A stretch of 64,000 bases of DNA from positions 27,053-91,052 of the forward strand of contig JBFHFS010000017.1 in the NCBI GenBank assembly GCA_041583495.1, given 5' to 3'. This DNA comes from JBFHFS01 sp041583495. GTDB taxonomy: Bacteria; Bacteroidota; Bacteroidia; Bacteroidales; Marinilabiliaceae. The first letter of the stretch is position 1. Each line of letters begins with the position of its first letter. Under the pieces are notes generated by a model. That model was not told the origin of the DNA. It saw only the letters and a list, made by a program, of their open reading frames with translations, and ran no database searches. The translations under genes were made by a program, and so were the position numbers. Below, in pieces: positions 35,482 through 44,122 of this stretch.

Positions 35482-36327
35482 ATGGGAAACAACTTGTTAA
35501 AAGGGAAACGAGGGATCATCTTTGGAGCCCTCAACGATATGTCCATTGCCTGGAAAGTGGCAGAACTCGCACATGCCGAGGGCGCGGTATTTACCTTGTC
35601 GAATACTCATGTGGCTTGTCGTATGGGGGAAGTCACAGAGCTGGCCCGTATTACCGGGTCGGAACTGGTGCCGGCCGATGCCACCAATGTGAGTGATCTT
35701 GAAAATGTGTTTAAACACTCAATGGAGGTTCTGGGTGGCAAAATTGATTTTGTTTTGCACTCTATCGGCATGTCACTCAATGTGAGGAAGAAGAGAGTTT
35801 ACCACGACCTGGATTACAACTATCTTCAAAAAACCCTTGATATTTCTGCCATTTCGTTTCATAAAATGATGCAGGTGGCCTTTAAACTGGATGCCATGAG
35901 TAAGTGGGGTTCCATTTTGGCGCTTTCGTATGTGGCGGCTCAGAGAACTCTTTACGGGTACAACGATATGGCAGATGCCAAGGCCCTTCTGGAATCTGTG
36001 GCGCGGAGCTTTGGTTACATCTTTGGCCGTGAAAAAATGGTTCGGGTGAATACCATTAGCCAGTCGCCCACCATTACTACAGCCGGTAGCGGGGTAAAAG
36101 GAATCGACGGGTTGATCGATTTTTCCAATCGGATGTCCCCTTTGGGAAATGCAGATGCGGAAGATTGTGCCAACTACTGTATGATGATGTTTTCGGATTA
36201 TTCGCGCAAGGTAACGATGCAGAATCTGTTCCACGATGGCGGATTTTCGAGCATGGGTATGAGTCTTCGAGCCATGAAACAGTACAATAAAAGTTTTGAT
36301 TCGGGAGAGGTAGAGGATCTTTATTAG
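35482..36327 (+). CDS. fabI: Enoyl-ACP reductase FabI
   Basis: A 281-residue short-chain dehydrogenase performing the last reduction in fatty-acid elongation. The divergent FabI nucleotide motif GALNDMSIAWKVA (about 15-27) and the catalytic YNDMADAK (Tyr-x6-Lys) separate it from ordinary SDRs. The conserved INTISQSPT-like segment appears as VNTISQSPTITTAGSG. Single gene with its own promoter and a hairpin terminator 50 bp downstream. Confidence 0.96.
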   Translation: MGNNLLKGKRGIIFGALNDMSIAWKVAELAHAEGAVFTLSNTHVACRMGEVTELARITGSELVPADATNVSDLENVFKHSMEVLGGKIDFVLHSIGMSLNVRKKRVYHDLDYNYLQKTLDISAISFHKMMQVAFKLDAMSKWGSILALSYVAAQRTLYGYNDMADAKALLESVARSFGYIFGREKMVRVNTISQSPTITTAGSGVKGIDGLIDFSNRMSPLGNADAEDCANYCMMMFSDYSRKVTMQNLFHDGGFSSMGMSLRAMKQYNKSFDSGEVEDLY

Positions 36328-36380
36328 CGCCTGTTTTCGGCTCTCTGAGCAAAAATTGATTAATTTAAAAGGTATACACA

Positions 36381-36410
36381 AGGCCATTCCATTTTGGGAA
36401 TGGCCTTTTT
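36381..36410 (+). terminator. fabI terminator
   Basis: Stem AGGCCATTCC (36381-36390) with GGAATGGCCT (36397-36406), loop ATTTTG, then a T run. It lies inside an apparent 5' extension of the cysD frame, which argues against the longer cysD start. Confidence 0.9.
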
Positions 36411-36424
36411 ATTGAGTATATTTG
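36393..36424 (+). promoter_or_regulatory. cysDN promoter overlapping the fabI terminator
   Basis: TTTG at 36393-36396, a 20-nt spacer and TATATTTG at 36417-36424 form a full Bacteroidota-type promoter. Its -33 box lies in the loop of the fabI terminator. Transcription should begin near 36431, about 70 nt before the cysD ATG at 36502. Confidence 0.65.
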
Positions 36425-36501
36425 GCGGCGTTTTTAGTACAATTGTGGACCGTTCAAGACGTAGTAGGGTCCATTTATTATTCGTCGAAAATATATCGTT
36501 A

Positions 36502-37407
36502 ATGGAGAAGTACCAGATTAATCACCTCAAAGAGCTTGAAGCCGAGTCGGTTTTCGTGATTCGTGAGGTTGCCGCACAGTTCGAAAATCCAGTTATGCTG
36601 TTTTCGGGAGGAAAAGATTCCATCATCATGTTTCATCTTGCCCGTAAAGCCTTCTGGCCAGCGAAAGTCCCCTTTCCGTTAATGCACATCGACACCGGGC
36701 ACAATTTTCCGGAGACCATTCAATATCGGGATGATTTGATGGCCAAGACCGGTGCAAGGTGTATTGTGCGGTTTGTGCAGGACTCAATAGATCAGGGAAA
36801 GGTGGCTGAGGAAACCGGAATAAATGCCAGTAGAAATAAGTTGCAAACCATTACCCTGCTCGATGCCATTGAGGAGTTAAAGTTTGATGCGGCCATGGGC
36901 GGCGGACGTCGGGATGAGGAGAAGGCACGTGCTAAGGAACGTTTCTTTTCTCACCGGGATGAGTTTGGACAATGGGATCCCAAAAACCAACGGCCCGAAC
37001 TGTGGAATCTCTTTAACGGGGAGAAGAAAATGGGTGAGCACTTCAGAGTGTTTCCCATCAGTAACTGGACCGAGATGGATGTTTGGCAGTATATCTATAT
37101 GGAACAGATTGAACTGCCCTCCCTCTACTTTACCCATAAACGGGAGGTGTTTCAACGCGATGGGGTTTGGATGGCTAAAGCCCCTTTTATGAACCTTAAG
37201 AAGGGGGAAGAGTTGAAAATGATGGATGTTCGGTGTCGTACCATTGGGGACATTACCTGTACCGGATTATCCCTATCCAAAGCCAACAACATCGAGGATA
37301 TCATTCAGGAGGTGGCTGCTACACGCGTCACCGAACGGGGCGGGCGTGCCGATGACAAGCGCTCCGAATCGGCTATGGAAGACCGTAAGCGTGAGGGTTA
37401 TTTTTAG
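36502..37407 (+). CDS. cysD: Sulfate adenylyltransferase small subunit CysD
   Basis: About 301 residues from the ATG at 36502 (MEKYQINHLKELEAES), the normal start of the family; the 36 upstream codons run through a terminator and a promoter and are not expected to be translated. The PP-loop SGGKDS (35-40), HIDTGHNFPET and GGGRRDEEKARAKER identify CysD, which adenylates sulfate to APS with its GTPase partner CysN encoded 35 bp downstream. Confidence 0.96.
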   Translation: MEKYQINHLKELEAESVFVIREVAAQFENPVMLFSGGKDSIIMFHLARKAFWPAKVPFPLMHIDTGHNFPETIQYRDDLMAKTGARCIVRFVQDSIDQGKVAEETGINASRNKLQTITLLDAIEELKFDAAMGGGRRDEEKARAKERFFSHRDEFGQWDPKNQRPELWNLFNGEKKMGEHFRVFPISNWTEMDVWQYIYMEQIELPSLYFTHKREVFQRDGVWMAKAPFMNLKKGEELKMMDVRCRTIGDITCTGLSLSKANNIEDIIQEVAATRVTERGGRADDKRSESAMEDRKREGYF

Positions 37408-37442
37408 TCGGTTGTTTTGAAGTTTAAAATCAGAAATTTATT

Positions 37443-38720
37443 ATGAGCGGAAAAGAGTCTGGATATTTAGATATGGAACTTTTACGGTTTACCACGGCCG
37501 GAAGTGTCGACGACGGTAAAAGTACCCTTATTGGACGATTGCTATACGATTCCAAGGCGATATTTGAGGATCAGATGGAGGCCATTGAAAGGGCCAGCAT
37601 CCGGGCCGGTGGCGAAGAGGTTAACCTGGCCTTGCTTACCGATGGTCTTCGCGCCGAGCGCGAACAAGGTATAACCATTGATGTGGCTTATCGATATTTT
37701 GCCACACCCAAGCGAAAATTTATCATTGCCGACACCCCGGGGCATATCCAGTACACTCGGAATATGGTGACCGGAGCCAGTACAGCAAACGCTGCCATCA
37801 TCCTGGTAGATGCTCGTCACGGGGTTCTGGAACAAACCCGCAGGCATACCTATATCGCTTCATTGCTTCAAATTCCCCACCTGATTATTTGTGTCAACAA
37901 GATGGATTTGGTGGAATATAAGGAAGAGGTGTTTGAGGAGATCAAAAAAGATGTGGAGGGCATCTCATCCAAACTTAATGTGAAGGATGTCCGGTACATC
38001 CCCATTAGCGCCTTACTGGGCGATAATGTAGTGGACCGTTCCAGTAAAATGGAGTGGTATCAGGGGCCCACACTGTTGTATCTGCTGGAAAATATTTACA
38101 TCAGCAGCGACATTAACCGGAGCGATTTCCGTTTTCCCGTGCAGTATGTGGTACGGCCCCAATCCAGAGAATATCCCGATTATAGAGGTTATGCAGGCCG
38201 GGTGGCCAGCGGGGTTATCAATGTGGGCGATGGAGTTACCGTGCTGCCCTCCGGTTTTAGTTCCAAGGTGAAGAGTATCGATCTTTTTAACGAAAGCTAT
38301 GAGCGTGCTTTTGCCCCTCAATCGGTAACCATCACTCTGGAGGACGATATCGATATCAGCCGCGGGGATATGCTGATAAAGGAGAACAATGGGTCTGCCC
38401 CTGAGGTGAGCCAGGATGTGGAGGTGATGATTTGCTGGTTTAATGAGAAACCATTAATCCCGGGAAGCAAGTTTAAACTGCGCCAGACTACCGCTGAGAT
38501 GAGATGTATGGTGAAAGAGGTGGTGTATAAGATGGATATCAATTCCCTGGAAAAACAAACGGATAATCTTGAAGTGAACATGAACGATATTGCACGCATC
38601 AAAATCAGAACCACCACACCTTTGTTTTATGATGCTTATAATATTAACCGTACCACCGGCAGTTTGGTGCTGATAAATGAATCGACCAATGAAACGGTTG
38701 GTGCAGGGATGATAATATAA
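37443..38720 (+). CDS. cysN: Sulfate adenylyltransferase large subunit CysN (GTPase)
   Basis: A 425-residue translation-factor-like GTPase. G1 is GSVDDGKST, G3 DTPGH and G4 NKMD; RLLYDSKAIFEDQ and GLRAEREQGITIDVAYRYF are CysN-specific. GTP hydrolysis drives APS formation by CysD. It lacks a fused APS kinase domain, and no cysC, cysH or cysQ lies in the window, so the fate of APS is not visible here. A terminator follows. Confidence 0.96.
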   Translation: MSGKESGYLDMELLRFTTAGSVDDGKSTLIGRLLYDSKAIFEDQMEAIERASIRAGGEEVNLALLTDGLRAEREQGITIDVAYRYFATPKRKFIIADTPGHIQYTRNMVTGASTANAAIILVDARHGVLEQTRRHTYIASLLQIPHLIICVNKMDLVEYKEEVFEEIKKDVEGISSKLNVKDVRYIPISALLGDNVVDRSSKMEWYQGPTLLYLLENIYISSDINRSDFRFPVQYVVRPQSREYPDYRGYAGRVASGVINVGDGVTVLPSGFSSKVKSIDLFNESYERAFAPQSVTITLEDDIDISRGDMLIKENNGSAPEVSQDVEVMICWFNEKPLIPGSKFKLRQTTAEMRCMVKEVVYKMDINSLEKQTDNLEVNMNDIARIKIRTTTPLFYDAYNINRTTGSLVLINESTNETVGAGMII

Positions 38721-39072
38721 TTTAAAAGTGAAAGGGAAGTTCTGGTCCCTTGCCAAAACCTGAAATAAATGAGAAGCTGCTCCTGAAAGAGTAGCTTTTT
38801 TTTTACCCCTTTCTTAACGAAGCAAAAGGGGGATTATGGATCCGGAGCATTTTGAGGTAGGAGGATGGGATTGCTGTGTTGCAGGGACGTGTTAACCCCA
38901 GGGAAGCCTCACGTAGCAACCCGAAGGGAAAAAGGCTAATTGTATTGACTGAAGTTTGATACCTTTTTACTTTTAGGGCTTTTTTCCTTTTTACCTTCTT
39001 TATTCGGGGAAAACTCATGAATTTAGTCACCGGAATTTTCTATATTCGAATTCAATTCAATAAATTGGGCGT
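38721..39072. other. 352-bp gap between cysN and the second NamZ gene
   Basis: Contains the cysN terminator (38774-38804) and, further right, only low-complexity sequence. TATATTCG at 39041-39048 differs by one base from the -7 consensus and lies 25 bp before the next gene's ATG, so it may be that gene's weak promoter. Confidence 0.4.
38774..38804 (+). terminator. cysDN terminator
   Basis: Stem AAGCTGCTC (38774-38782) with GAGTAGCTT (38789-38797), one G-T pair, followed by a run of eight or more T. Confidence 0.85.
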
Positions 39073-40245
39073 ATGAGAGTTCTTCGGTCTATATTGTTTT
39101 TTTTTCTGGGAATGTTTCTTCAGGTTTCCACTCCCGCTTTTGCCCGTGTAATTGTGGGAGCCGAGCGGACCTGTCAGTATTTTAATCTGTTAAAAGATCA
39201 GCGGATTGCCGTATTCTCAAATCACACAGGAATGATCGGAGACGAGCATCTTGTGGATCGGCTATATCGCGAAAACTTTAATGTGACTGCCATCTTCTCG
39301 CCAGAGCATGGATTCCGTGGAACGGCCGATGCGGGGGAGCATGTGAGTAGCTCGGTGGATGAAAAAACTGGAATTCCCATTTGTTCTCTTTACGACAGTA
39401 AAAGTGGTGGCGTGAGTCAGGAGGTCCTGAACTCATTCGATGTACTCGTGGTCGACATTCAGGATGTAGGCCTACGGTATTACACCTATTACGTGACCAT
39501 GGTAAAACTCATGGATGTATGTGCAACAGTCGGGAAGAGGGTGATTGTGCTGGATCGCCCAAATCCCAATGGGCACTATGTGGACGGGCCAATTCTGGAT
39601 ATGAAACATAAATCGGGTGTGGGGTGGTTGCCTGTTCCCATTGTGCATGGACTCACCCTGGGTGAATTGGCCTTGATGACCAACGGTGAAGGCTGGCTTA
39701 CCGATGGCCGGCAATGTGATTTGGAGGTGGTGCCCTGCCAGAACTACACCCATCAAACCCATTATGAATTGCCCATCGCGCCATCCCCAAACCTGCCCAA
39801 TATGAAATCGGTCTATCTCTATCCTTCCACCTGTTATTTCGAGGCCACTCCGGTGAGCCTCGGACGTGGAACGCAAAAGCCTTTTATGGTTTATGGGCAT
39901 CCCGATATGAAAGGGTACAGCTTTAGCTTTATTCCGCACAGCATGCCGGGTGCCAAACACCCCCCCCAAATGGATAAGACCTGTTACGGGGTTGACTTAA
40001 GTGAAATGGCCAATGAGGAAATATGGGCCCGTGGGGTCGATTTTGGTTATGTGATTGATGCCTATCGCAATTTAAACATGGGGGATCAGTTCTTTAGGCC
40101 CTTCTTTGAGAAGTTGGTTGGGGTCGATTATGTGAGGCAGATGATTGTGGAGGGCAAATCTGCAGCAGAGATAAAAGCCAAATGGGCTGATGATGTGGCC
40201 CGATTTAAAGAGCAACGGCGTCCTTATTTGCTTTATGATGAGTAG
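39073..40245 (+). CDS. Second NamZ-like exo-beta-N-acetylmuramidase (DUF1343, GH171)
   Basis: A 390-residue exported protein (signal ending near TPAFA). The DUF1343 pattern is complete: FSPEHGFRGTADAGEH (E78 the likely catalytic acid), VVDIQDVGLRYYTYY and DRPNPNGHYVDGP. It differs markedly from the 18347 paralogue outside these motifs and is about 17 residues shorter. It stands alone, outside the salvage island. It may prefer another glycan length or substituent, or be regulated separately. Confidence 0.9.
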   Translation: MRVLRSILFFFLGMFLQVSTPAFARVIVGAERTCQYFNLLKDQRIAVFSNHTGMIGDEHLVDRLYRENFNVTAIFSPEHGFRGTADAGEHVSSSVDEKTGIPICSLYDSKSGGVSQEVLNSFDVLVVDIQDVGLRYYTYYVTMVKLMDVCATVGKRVIVLDRPNPNGHYVDGPILDMKHKSGVGWLPVPIVHGLTLGELALMTNGEGWLTDGRQCDLEVVPCQNYTHQTHYELPIAPSPNLPNMKSVYLYPSTCYFEATPVSLGRGTQKPFMVYGHPDMKGYSFSFIPHSMPGAKHPPQMDKTCYGVDLSEMANEEIWARGVDFGYVIDAYRNLNMGDQFFRPFFEKLVGVDYVRQMIVEGKSAAEIKAKWADDVARFKEQRRPYLLYDE

Positions 40246-40249
40246 ATTG

Positions 40250-40329
40250 TAAAAGGTGAAAAAGTGAAAAAGTGAAAAGGTGAAAGAGTGAAAAGGTGAA
40301 AGAGTTGAAAAGGTGAAAAAGTGAAAAAT
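40250..40329 (+). repeat. Degenerate tandem repeat of GTGAAAAAG-type units
   Basis: About nine imperfect 7-9-bp units of the form AGGTGAAA or AAGTGAAAA follow the stop codon of the second NamZ gene. All codons would read Lys/Val/Glu-like in one frame but there is no start. It looks like slippage-generated low complexity. Confidence 0.8.
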
Positions 40330-40557
40330 AGAATTCATGGAAAGAAGGCAACAAGGCCTTACTAATTATCGTTTTTCCTTTGTGTTCCCGGGTACATTTT
40401 CCTTTCTATTTCTTCGTGGTTTGTTGTTTTTCAAGGGGTGGAAATTCCGAATCGGGCGTTTAGAAACGGCCAAATTGTGCATCTTCTTTGGGTTAAGGGT
40501 AAGTTAATACCATAGATTCTTTACCACCTTTATTCTTTTCCCTTTTCCCTGTTCACT

Positions 40558-40628
40558 TTCCCCATTCCCCCAATCACCATTTACCAATCACCATTCACCA
40601 ATCACCCCATTCCCCCAATCACCCATTT
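40558..40628 (+). repeat. Degenerate CAATCACC/ATTCACC repeat
   Basis: A pyrimidine-rich run of short related units (CCCCCATTCCCCCAATCACC, ATTTACCAATCACC, ATTCACCAATCACC). Units are too short and too variable for CRISPR. It lies in the gap before the TetR-type gene; the remaining 40330-40557 holds nothing I can identify. Confidence 0.75.
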
Positions 40629-40673
40629 CCCTTTTCTGCCATAAAAAAACGAACCTTAAAACCCAAAAACTGT

Positions 40674-40704
40674 TTTGGTTTTTAAAGTTTTGAAGCTACA
40701 TTTG
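40674..40704 (+). promoter_or_regulatory. Consensus promoter for the TetR-efflux operon
   Basis: TTTG at 40674-40677, 19-nt spacer, TACATTTG at 40697-40704: an exact match to the Bacteroidota promoter pattern. The expected transcript begins near 40711, favouring the ATG at 40728 over that at 40716. Confidence 0.75.
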
Positions 40705-40727
40705 CTTTTGCACAATTGATAGAAATA

Positions 40728-41336
40728 ATGGGCGTAAGAGAGCGAATAATAGAGGATGCCGGGAAGCTGTTTTTTCGAGAAGGAATAAAGCGCGTGACCA
40801 TGGATGATGTGGCCCATGAGTTGGGTATTTCCAAGCGCACCATCTACGAGAATTTTAAAGACAAAAACGATTTGTTGGATGCCACGCTTCAGGCAAGCAT
40901 TGATTCTCAAAATGCTTTGATAGGGGAGATGATGGATAAGGCCGACAACACATTTGAGGTGATGGTGGGGGTTCTGAAATATGGCCATGAAAGCATAAAT
41001 AGGGTTAATGCGGTTTATTTTACCGATTTGCAGCGTTTTTATCCGAAAATATATAACTCGGTTTTCAATAAAAGCTGGAAGGTAAGAATTCAGAATTTAA
41101 AAAAGCTATTGGAACGAGGCAAGCAAGAGGGGTTGTTTCGTCCGGAAATAAATACAACCCTGGTGGCAAAGGTCTTTAGCGAGCAATTGGCCATGTTGCA
41201 CAACACCGAAGTGTTTCCGAACGATGAGTTTCCCCGGAAAGAATTGTTCGAAACGGTTTTTTTAAATTTTATTCGGGGTATTTCCACACGCAAAGGGGTG
41301 GATTTGTTGGAAAAACTACTCCAAAATTCCCAATAA
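40728..41336 (+). CDS. TetR/AcrR-family regulator of the adjacent efflux operon
   Basis: About 202 residues. The N-terminal helix-turn-helix domain (RERIIEDAGKLFFREGIKRVTMDDVAHELGIS region, about 3-50, with SKRTIYENFKDK as recognition helix) is classical TetR; the remaining ligand domain is variable. It heads a TolC-MFP-RND set on the same strand, so it most likely represses those genes and responds to an exported compound. The start at 40728 is preferred because it leaves a 17-nt leader after the promoter. Confidence 0.88.
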   Translation: MGVRERIIEDAGKLFFREGIKRVTMDDVAHELGISKRTIYENFKDKNDLLDATLQASIDSQNALIGEMMDKADNTFEVMVGVLKYGHESINRVNAVYFTDLQRFYPKIYNSVFNKSWKVRIQNLKKLLERGKQEGLFRPEINTTLVAKVFSEQLAMLHNTEVFPNDEFPRKELFETVFLNFIRGISTRKGVDLLEKLLQNSQ

Positions 41337-41498
41337 GATTTCCGGACATCGGGTGCTCATGATTGGGTGGGAGATAAGTCCTTTCATGAATGGGCAAGGC
41401 ACCTGATTATAATGGGCCGGTATTCGATTCAACCTTGTTTTTCAGTGCTTTTGTTAATCAGGATTAGGTTATGCAATTCAATATAAATCAAATGGTAT

Positions 41499-42980
41499 AT
41501 GAGACGACTTTTTATAAGTATTAATGCACATCATGCCCAACCTCAATGCAGGGATTGTTACACCCAAAGGTTTGTTTTGGCCGAGACCTCCTCTTCATGG
41601 TTAAGTTATCCCGGCCTTTGGTTTTTGAGGGCAGTGGTTGGCGTATTCCTTTTTCTGGGGGGGGCAGCAATGGCTCAGACCCCTGGACGCGTCGCCACCG
41701 ATACGTTGGTTTTAACGCTCGATAGAGCATTGGAAATAGCCCTCTCGGATAATCCAACCATTAAAATTGCGGATCAGGAGCTTACCCGGGTCGATTATTC
41801 ACGAAAAGAGGCCTGGGCAGCGCTATTGCCTTCGCTATCCGCGGATGCCAGCTACAGTCGCAATGTTAAGAAACCGGTTATCTTTCTGCCTTCCGGTGGT
41901 TTTGGTGGCAGCAGCACCGGGGAGGGCCCCACAACCATAGAAATAGGCTCCGATAACAGCTACCTGGCAACCATTGCAGCTTCCCTGCCTCTTTTTAATA
42001 AATCTATTTTTTGCAGTATCAAAGCGGTTGAGGCCGAGATGGAAAACGCCATCGAATCGTCCAGGCAGTCGCGCATTAACCTCGTTGCGGAGGTGAAGAA
42101 AGCTTTTTTTAATTGTTTGTTGGTTAATGATTCCTACTCTGTTCTGTCGGAGAGTGTGGACAATGCCCGCGAAAATTATGAAAACACCAGGCGGCTTTAT
42201 GCTCAGGGAATGGTCGCCGAATTTGATGTTATCCGTTCGGAGGTGCAGATGCGAAATTTAATGCCCGATATGGTTCAAGTTGAAAATAGTTTGCAGATTA
42301 CACGTATGATGCTCAAAGTGTTGCTGGGAATCGACAATGAGGTGCCCATAAAAATAGGGCAGGACCTGGAGACTTTTAGCAAGCAGATTGAGGATGGGCC
42401 TTCCAATGCTCAGCTTGATTTATCTGGCAACAGCGATTTGAGGCAGCTCAATATTCAGGAGAAGATTCTCTCCAATCAGTATAAACAGGTTCGGGCGCAG
42501 AGGTATCCAACGCTTTCCTCATTTTTTAATTATCGTTTTCAAACAGAAGCCGATAATTTGAGATTTGGTGAATATACCTGGGTCGAACCTGCCATATTGG
42601 GATTACAATTACATATTCCCATATTCAATGGATTTATAAAAACATATCAGGAGAAGAAAGTCCAGGTAAGCCTGCAGCAACTGACACTGAGGCGCGAGGA
42701 TACCCGTCGAAATCTGACCCTGGCCGCCCTTACTGCTTATACTGACATGGAAACCGCTTCCGAAAAAATTGAATCGGTTAAAATTGCGGTACGTCAGGCT
42801 CAAAAGGGGTATCAAATTTCAAAAACCCGTTACGAGACCGGATCGGGAACTTTACTGGAGCTTAACGATACTGAGCTGGCACTCACTCAGGCACGATTGA
42901 ATTTGAATCAGGCCCGGTTTGATTTTCTTCAGGCCCGGTCGGAATACGAAAAAGTGTTGGGAAATAATATAGCGGAATAA
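41499..42980 (+). CDS. TolC-family outer-membrane efflux protein (first system)
   Basis: A 493-residue protein; the mature part carries two TolC/OEP repeats (ALEIALSDNPTIKIADQEL near residue 80, TRYETGSGTLLELNDTELALTQARLNL near the end). The first ATG puts about 40 polar, Cys/His-containing residues in front of the hydrophobic signal core (LRAVVGVFLFLGGAAMAQ). No internal ATG precedes that core, so a non-ATG start after about residue 30 is possible. It forms the outer channel of the tripartite pump encoded downstream, 30 bp before the adaptor gene. Confidence 0.87.
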   Translation: MRRLFISINAHHAQPQCRDCYTQRFVLAETSSSWLSYPGLWFLRAVVGVFLFLGGAAMAQTPGRVATDTLVLTLDRALEIALSDNPTIKIADQELTRVDYSRKEAWAALLPSLSADASYSRNVKKPVIFLPSGGFGGSSTGEGPTTIEIGSDNSYLATIAASLPLFNKSIFCSIKAVEAEMENAIESSRQSRINLVAEVKKAFFNCLLVNDSYSVLSESVDNARENYENTRRLYAQGMVAEFDVIRSEVQMRNLMPDMVQVENSLQITRMMLKVLLGIDNEVPIKIGQDLETFSKQIEDGPSNAQLDLSGNSDLRQLNIQEKILSNQYKQVRAQRYPTLSSFFNYRFQTEADNLRFGEYTWVEPAILGLQLHIPIFNGFIKTYQEKKVQVSLQQLTLRREDTRRNLTLAALTAYTDMETASEKIESVKIAVRQAQKGYQISKTRYETGSGTLLELNDTELALTQARLNLNQARFDFLQARSEYEKVLGNNIAE

Positions 42981-43010
42981 TCAGTAACTCATTGAATAAG
43001 AAATAAACGT

Positions 43011-44054
43011 ATGAAAAAGTGTTTTAAAATAAATAACACCGTTTTGGTAATAGCCGCTCTTCTTATGGGGTTAGGAGCTTGCTCGCAGGGTTCTGAGAAA
43101 AGTTCAGTAGCCAAGGAGACCCTTAAAAAAGTGAAGGTGGGAACGACTTCTTTGCGTAACATCGACCAGAAGATGGACTTTACGGGAAGTGTTGAGCCTT
43201 TTGAATTGAATTTCATCAGTCCGTCATCCCCGGTGCGTATCACCAAAATATTTGTTGAGGTGGGCGACCGGGTTAAGAAAGGTCAGCTGTTGGTTCAGAT
43301 GGATCTCTCCCAATACGAGCAAGCCCATACGCAACTTGAAAATTTGAGAGTTGAATTTACCCGCCAGGATACCCTTTACAGGTCGGGGAGTATCTCCCTG
43401 CAACAGTTAGACCAAATACGTACCCAGCTTGATATTGCTGAAACACAATTTCAGAATTTAAAAGAAAATACGCAGCTTCGTTCCCCTCTCTCGGGTTTGG
43501 TAATAGGCCGTTTTTATGAGAATGGTGAAATGTATTCCATGTCTCCGGTTGCCGGGAAGCCTGGCGTTTTATCGGTGGCACAAATCAATCCTGCCAAAGT
43601 AAAGGTTCATGTTCCCGAGACCTATTTCCCTGAGGTAAAGGAAGGAATGCCCATTCAGCTGAAACTGGACGTCTATCCCGATACCACATTCACCGGCGTG
43701 GTGCATATTAAATATCCAACGGTCGATGCGGCTACCAGAACTTTTACGGTAGAAACCAAATTTCCCAATAACAGGGAGTTGATCCGTCCCGGAATGTTTG
43801 GACGGATCACCATTGTGTTTGCATCCCAATCAAGAGTGGTGGTGCCCGATATGGCTGTGCAACGGCAGCAGGGAACCAACGAGAAATTTGTTTTTGTTCT
43901 TGAGAACGGAAAAGTGCAGCGTAAAACAGTTAAAACAGGTTTTAGGGTTGGGGACCAATTCGAAGTGCTTGAAGGCCTGAGTGCGAATCAAAAGGTTGTG
44001 GTAGCGGGTTTAGGCGGGCTTCTGGAAGGAACCCCTGTAGAGGTTGTGGAATAA
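43011..44054 (+). CDS. RND efflux periplasmic adaptor lipoprotein (first system)
   Basis: A 347-residue membrane-fusion protein with a lipobox (LMGLGACSQ, Cys24). The lipoyl/barrel-sandwich halves (VEVGDRVKKGQLLVQMD and LRSPLSGLVIGRFYENGEM), the coiled-coil hairpin between them and the beta-barrel and membrane-proximal domains are in normal order. It links the TolC-type channel to the RND pump encoded 68 bp downstream. Confidence 0.93.
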   Translation: MKKCFKINNTVLVIAALLMGLGACSQGSEKSSVAKETLKKVKVGTTSLRNIDQKMDFTGSVEPFELNFISPSSPVRITKIFVEVGDRVKKGQLLVQMDLSQYEQAHTQLENLRVEFTRQDTLYRSGSISLQQLDQIRTQLDIAETQFQNLKENTQLRSPLSGLVIGRFYENGEMYSMSPVAGKPGVLSVAQINPAKVKVHVPETYFPEVKEGMPIQLKLDVYPDTTFTGVVHIKYPTVDAATRTFTVETKFPNNRELIRPGMFGRITIVFASQSRVVVPDMAVQRQQGTNEKFVFVLENGKVQRKTVKTGFRVGDQFEVLEGLSANQKVVVAGLGGLLEGTPVEVVE

Positions 44055-44122
44055 TGGTGTCTTTTTTCCTGTGGCAGCTTGCCTCTATACCTGTCTTGTA
44101 AAACAAAAGAAACGTAATTGAA

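Noticed and set aside
36394..36501. Longer N-terminus for CysD
   Set aside because: This stretch holds the fabI terminator and the cysDN promoter; CysD homologues start at the ATG at 36502.
40250..40628. Possible CRISPR array
   Set aside because: Units are 7-14 bp, variable and without spacers of constant length, and no cas gene is present.
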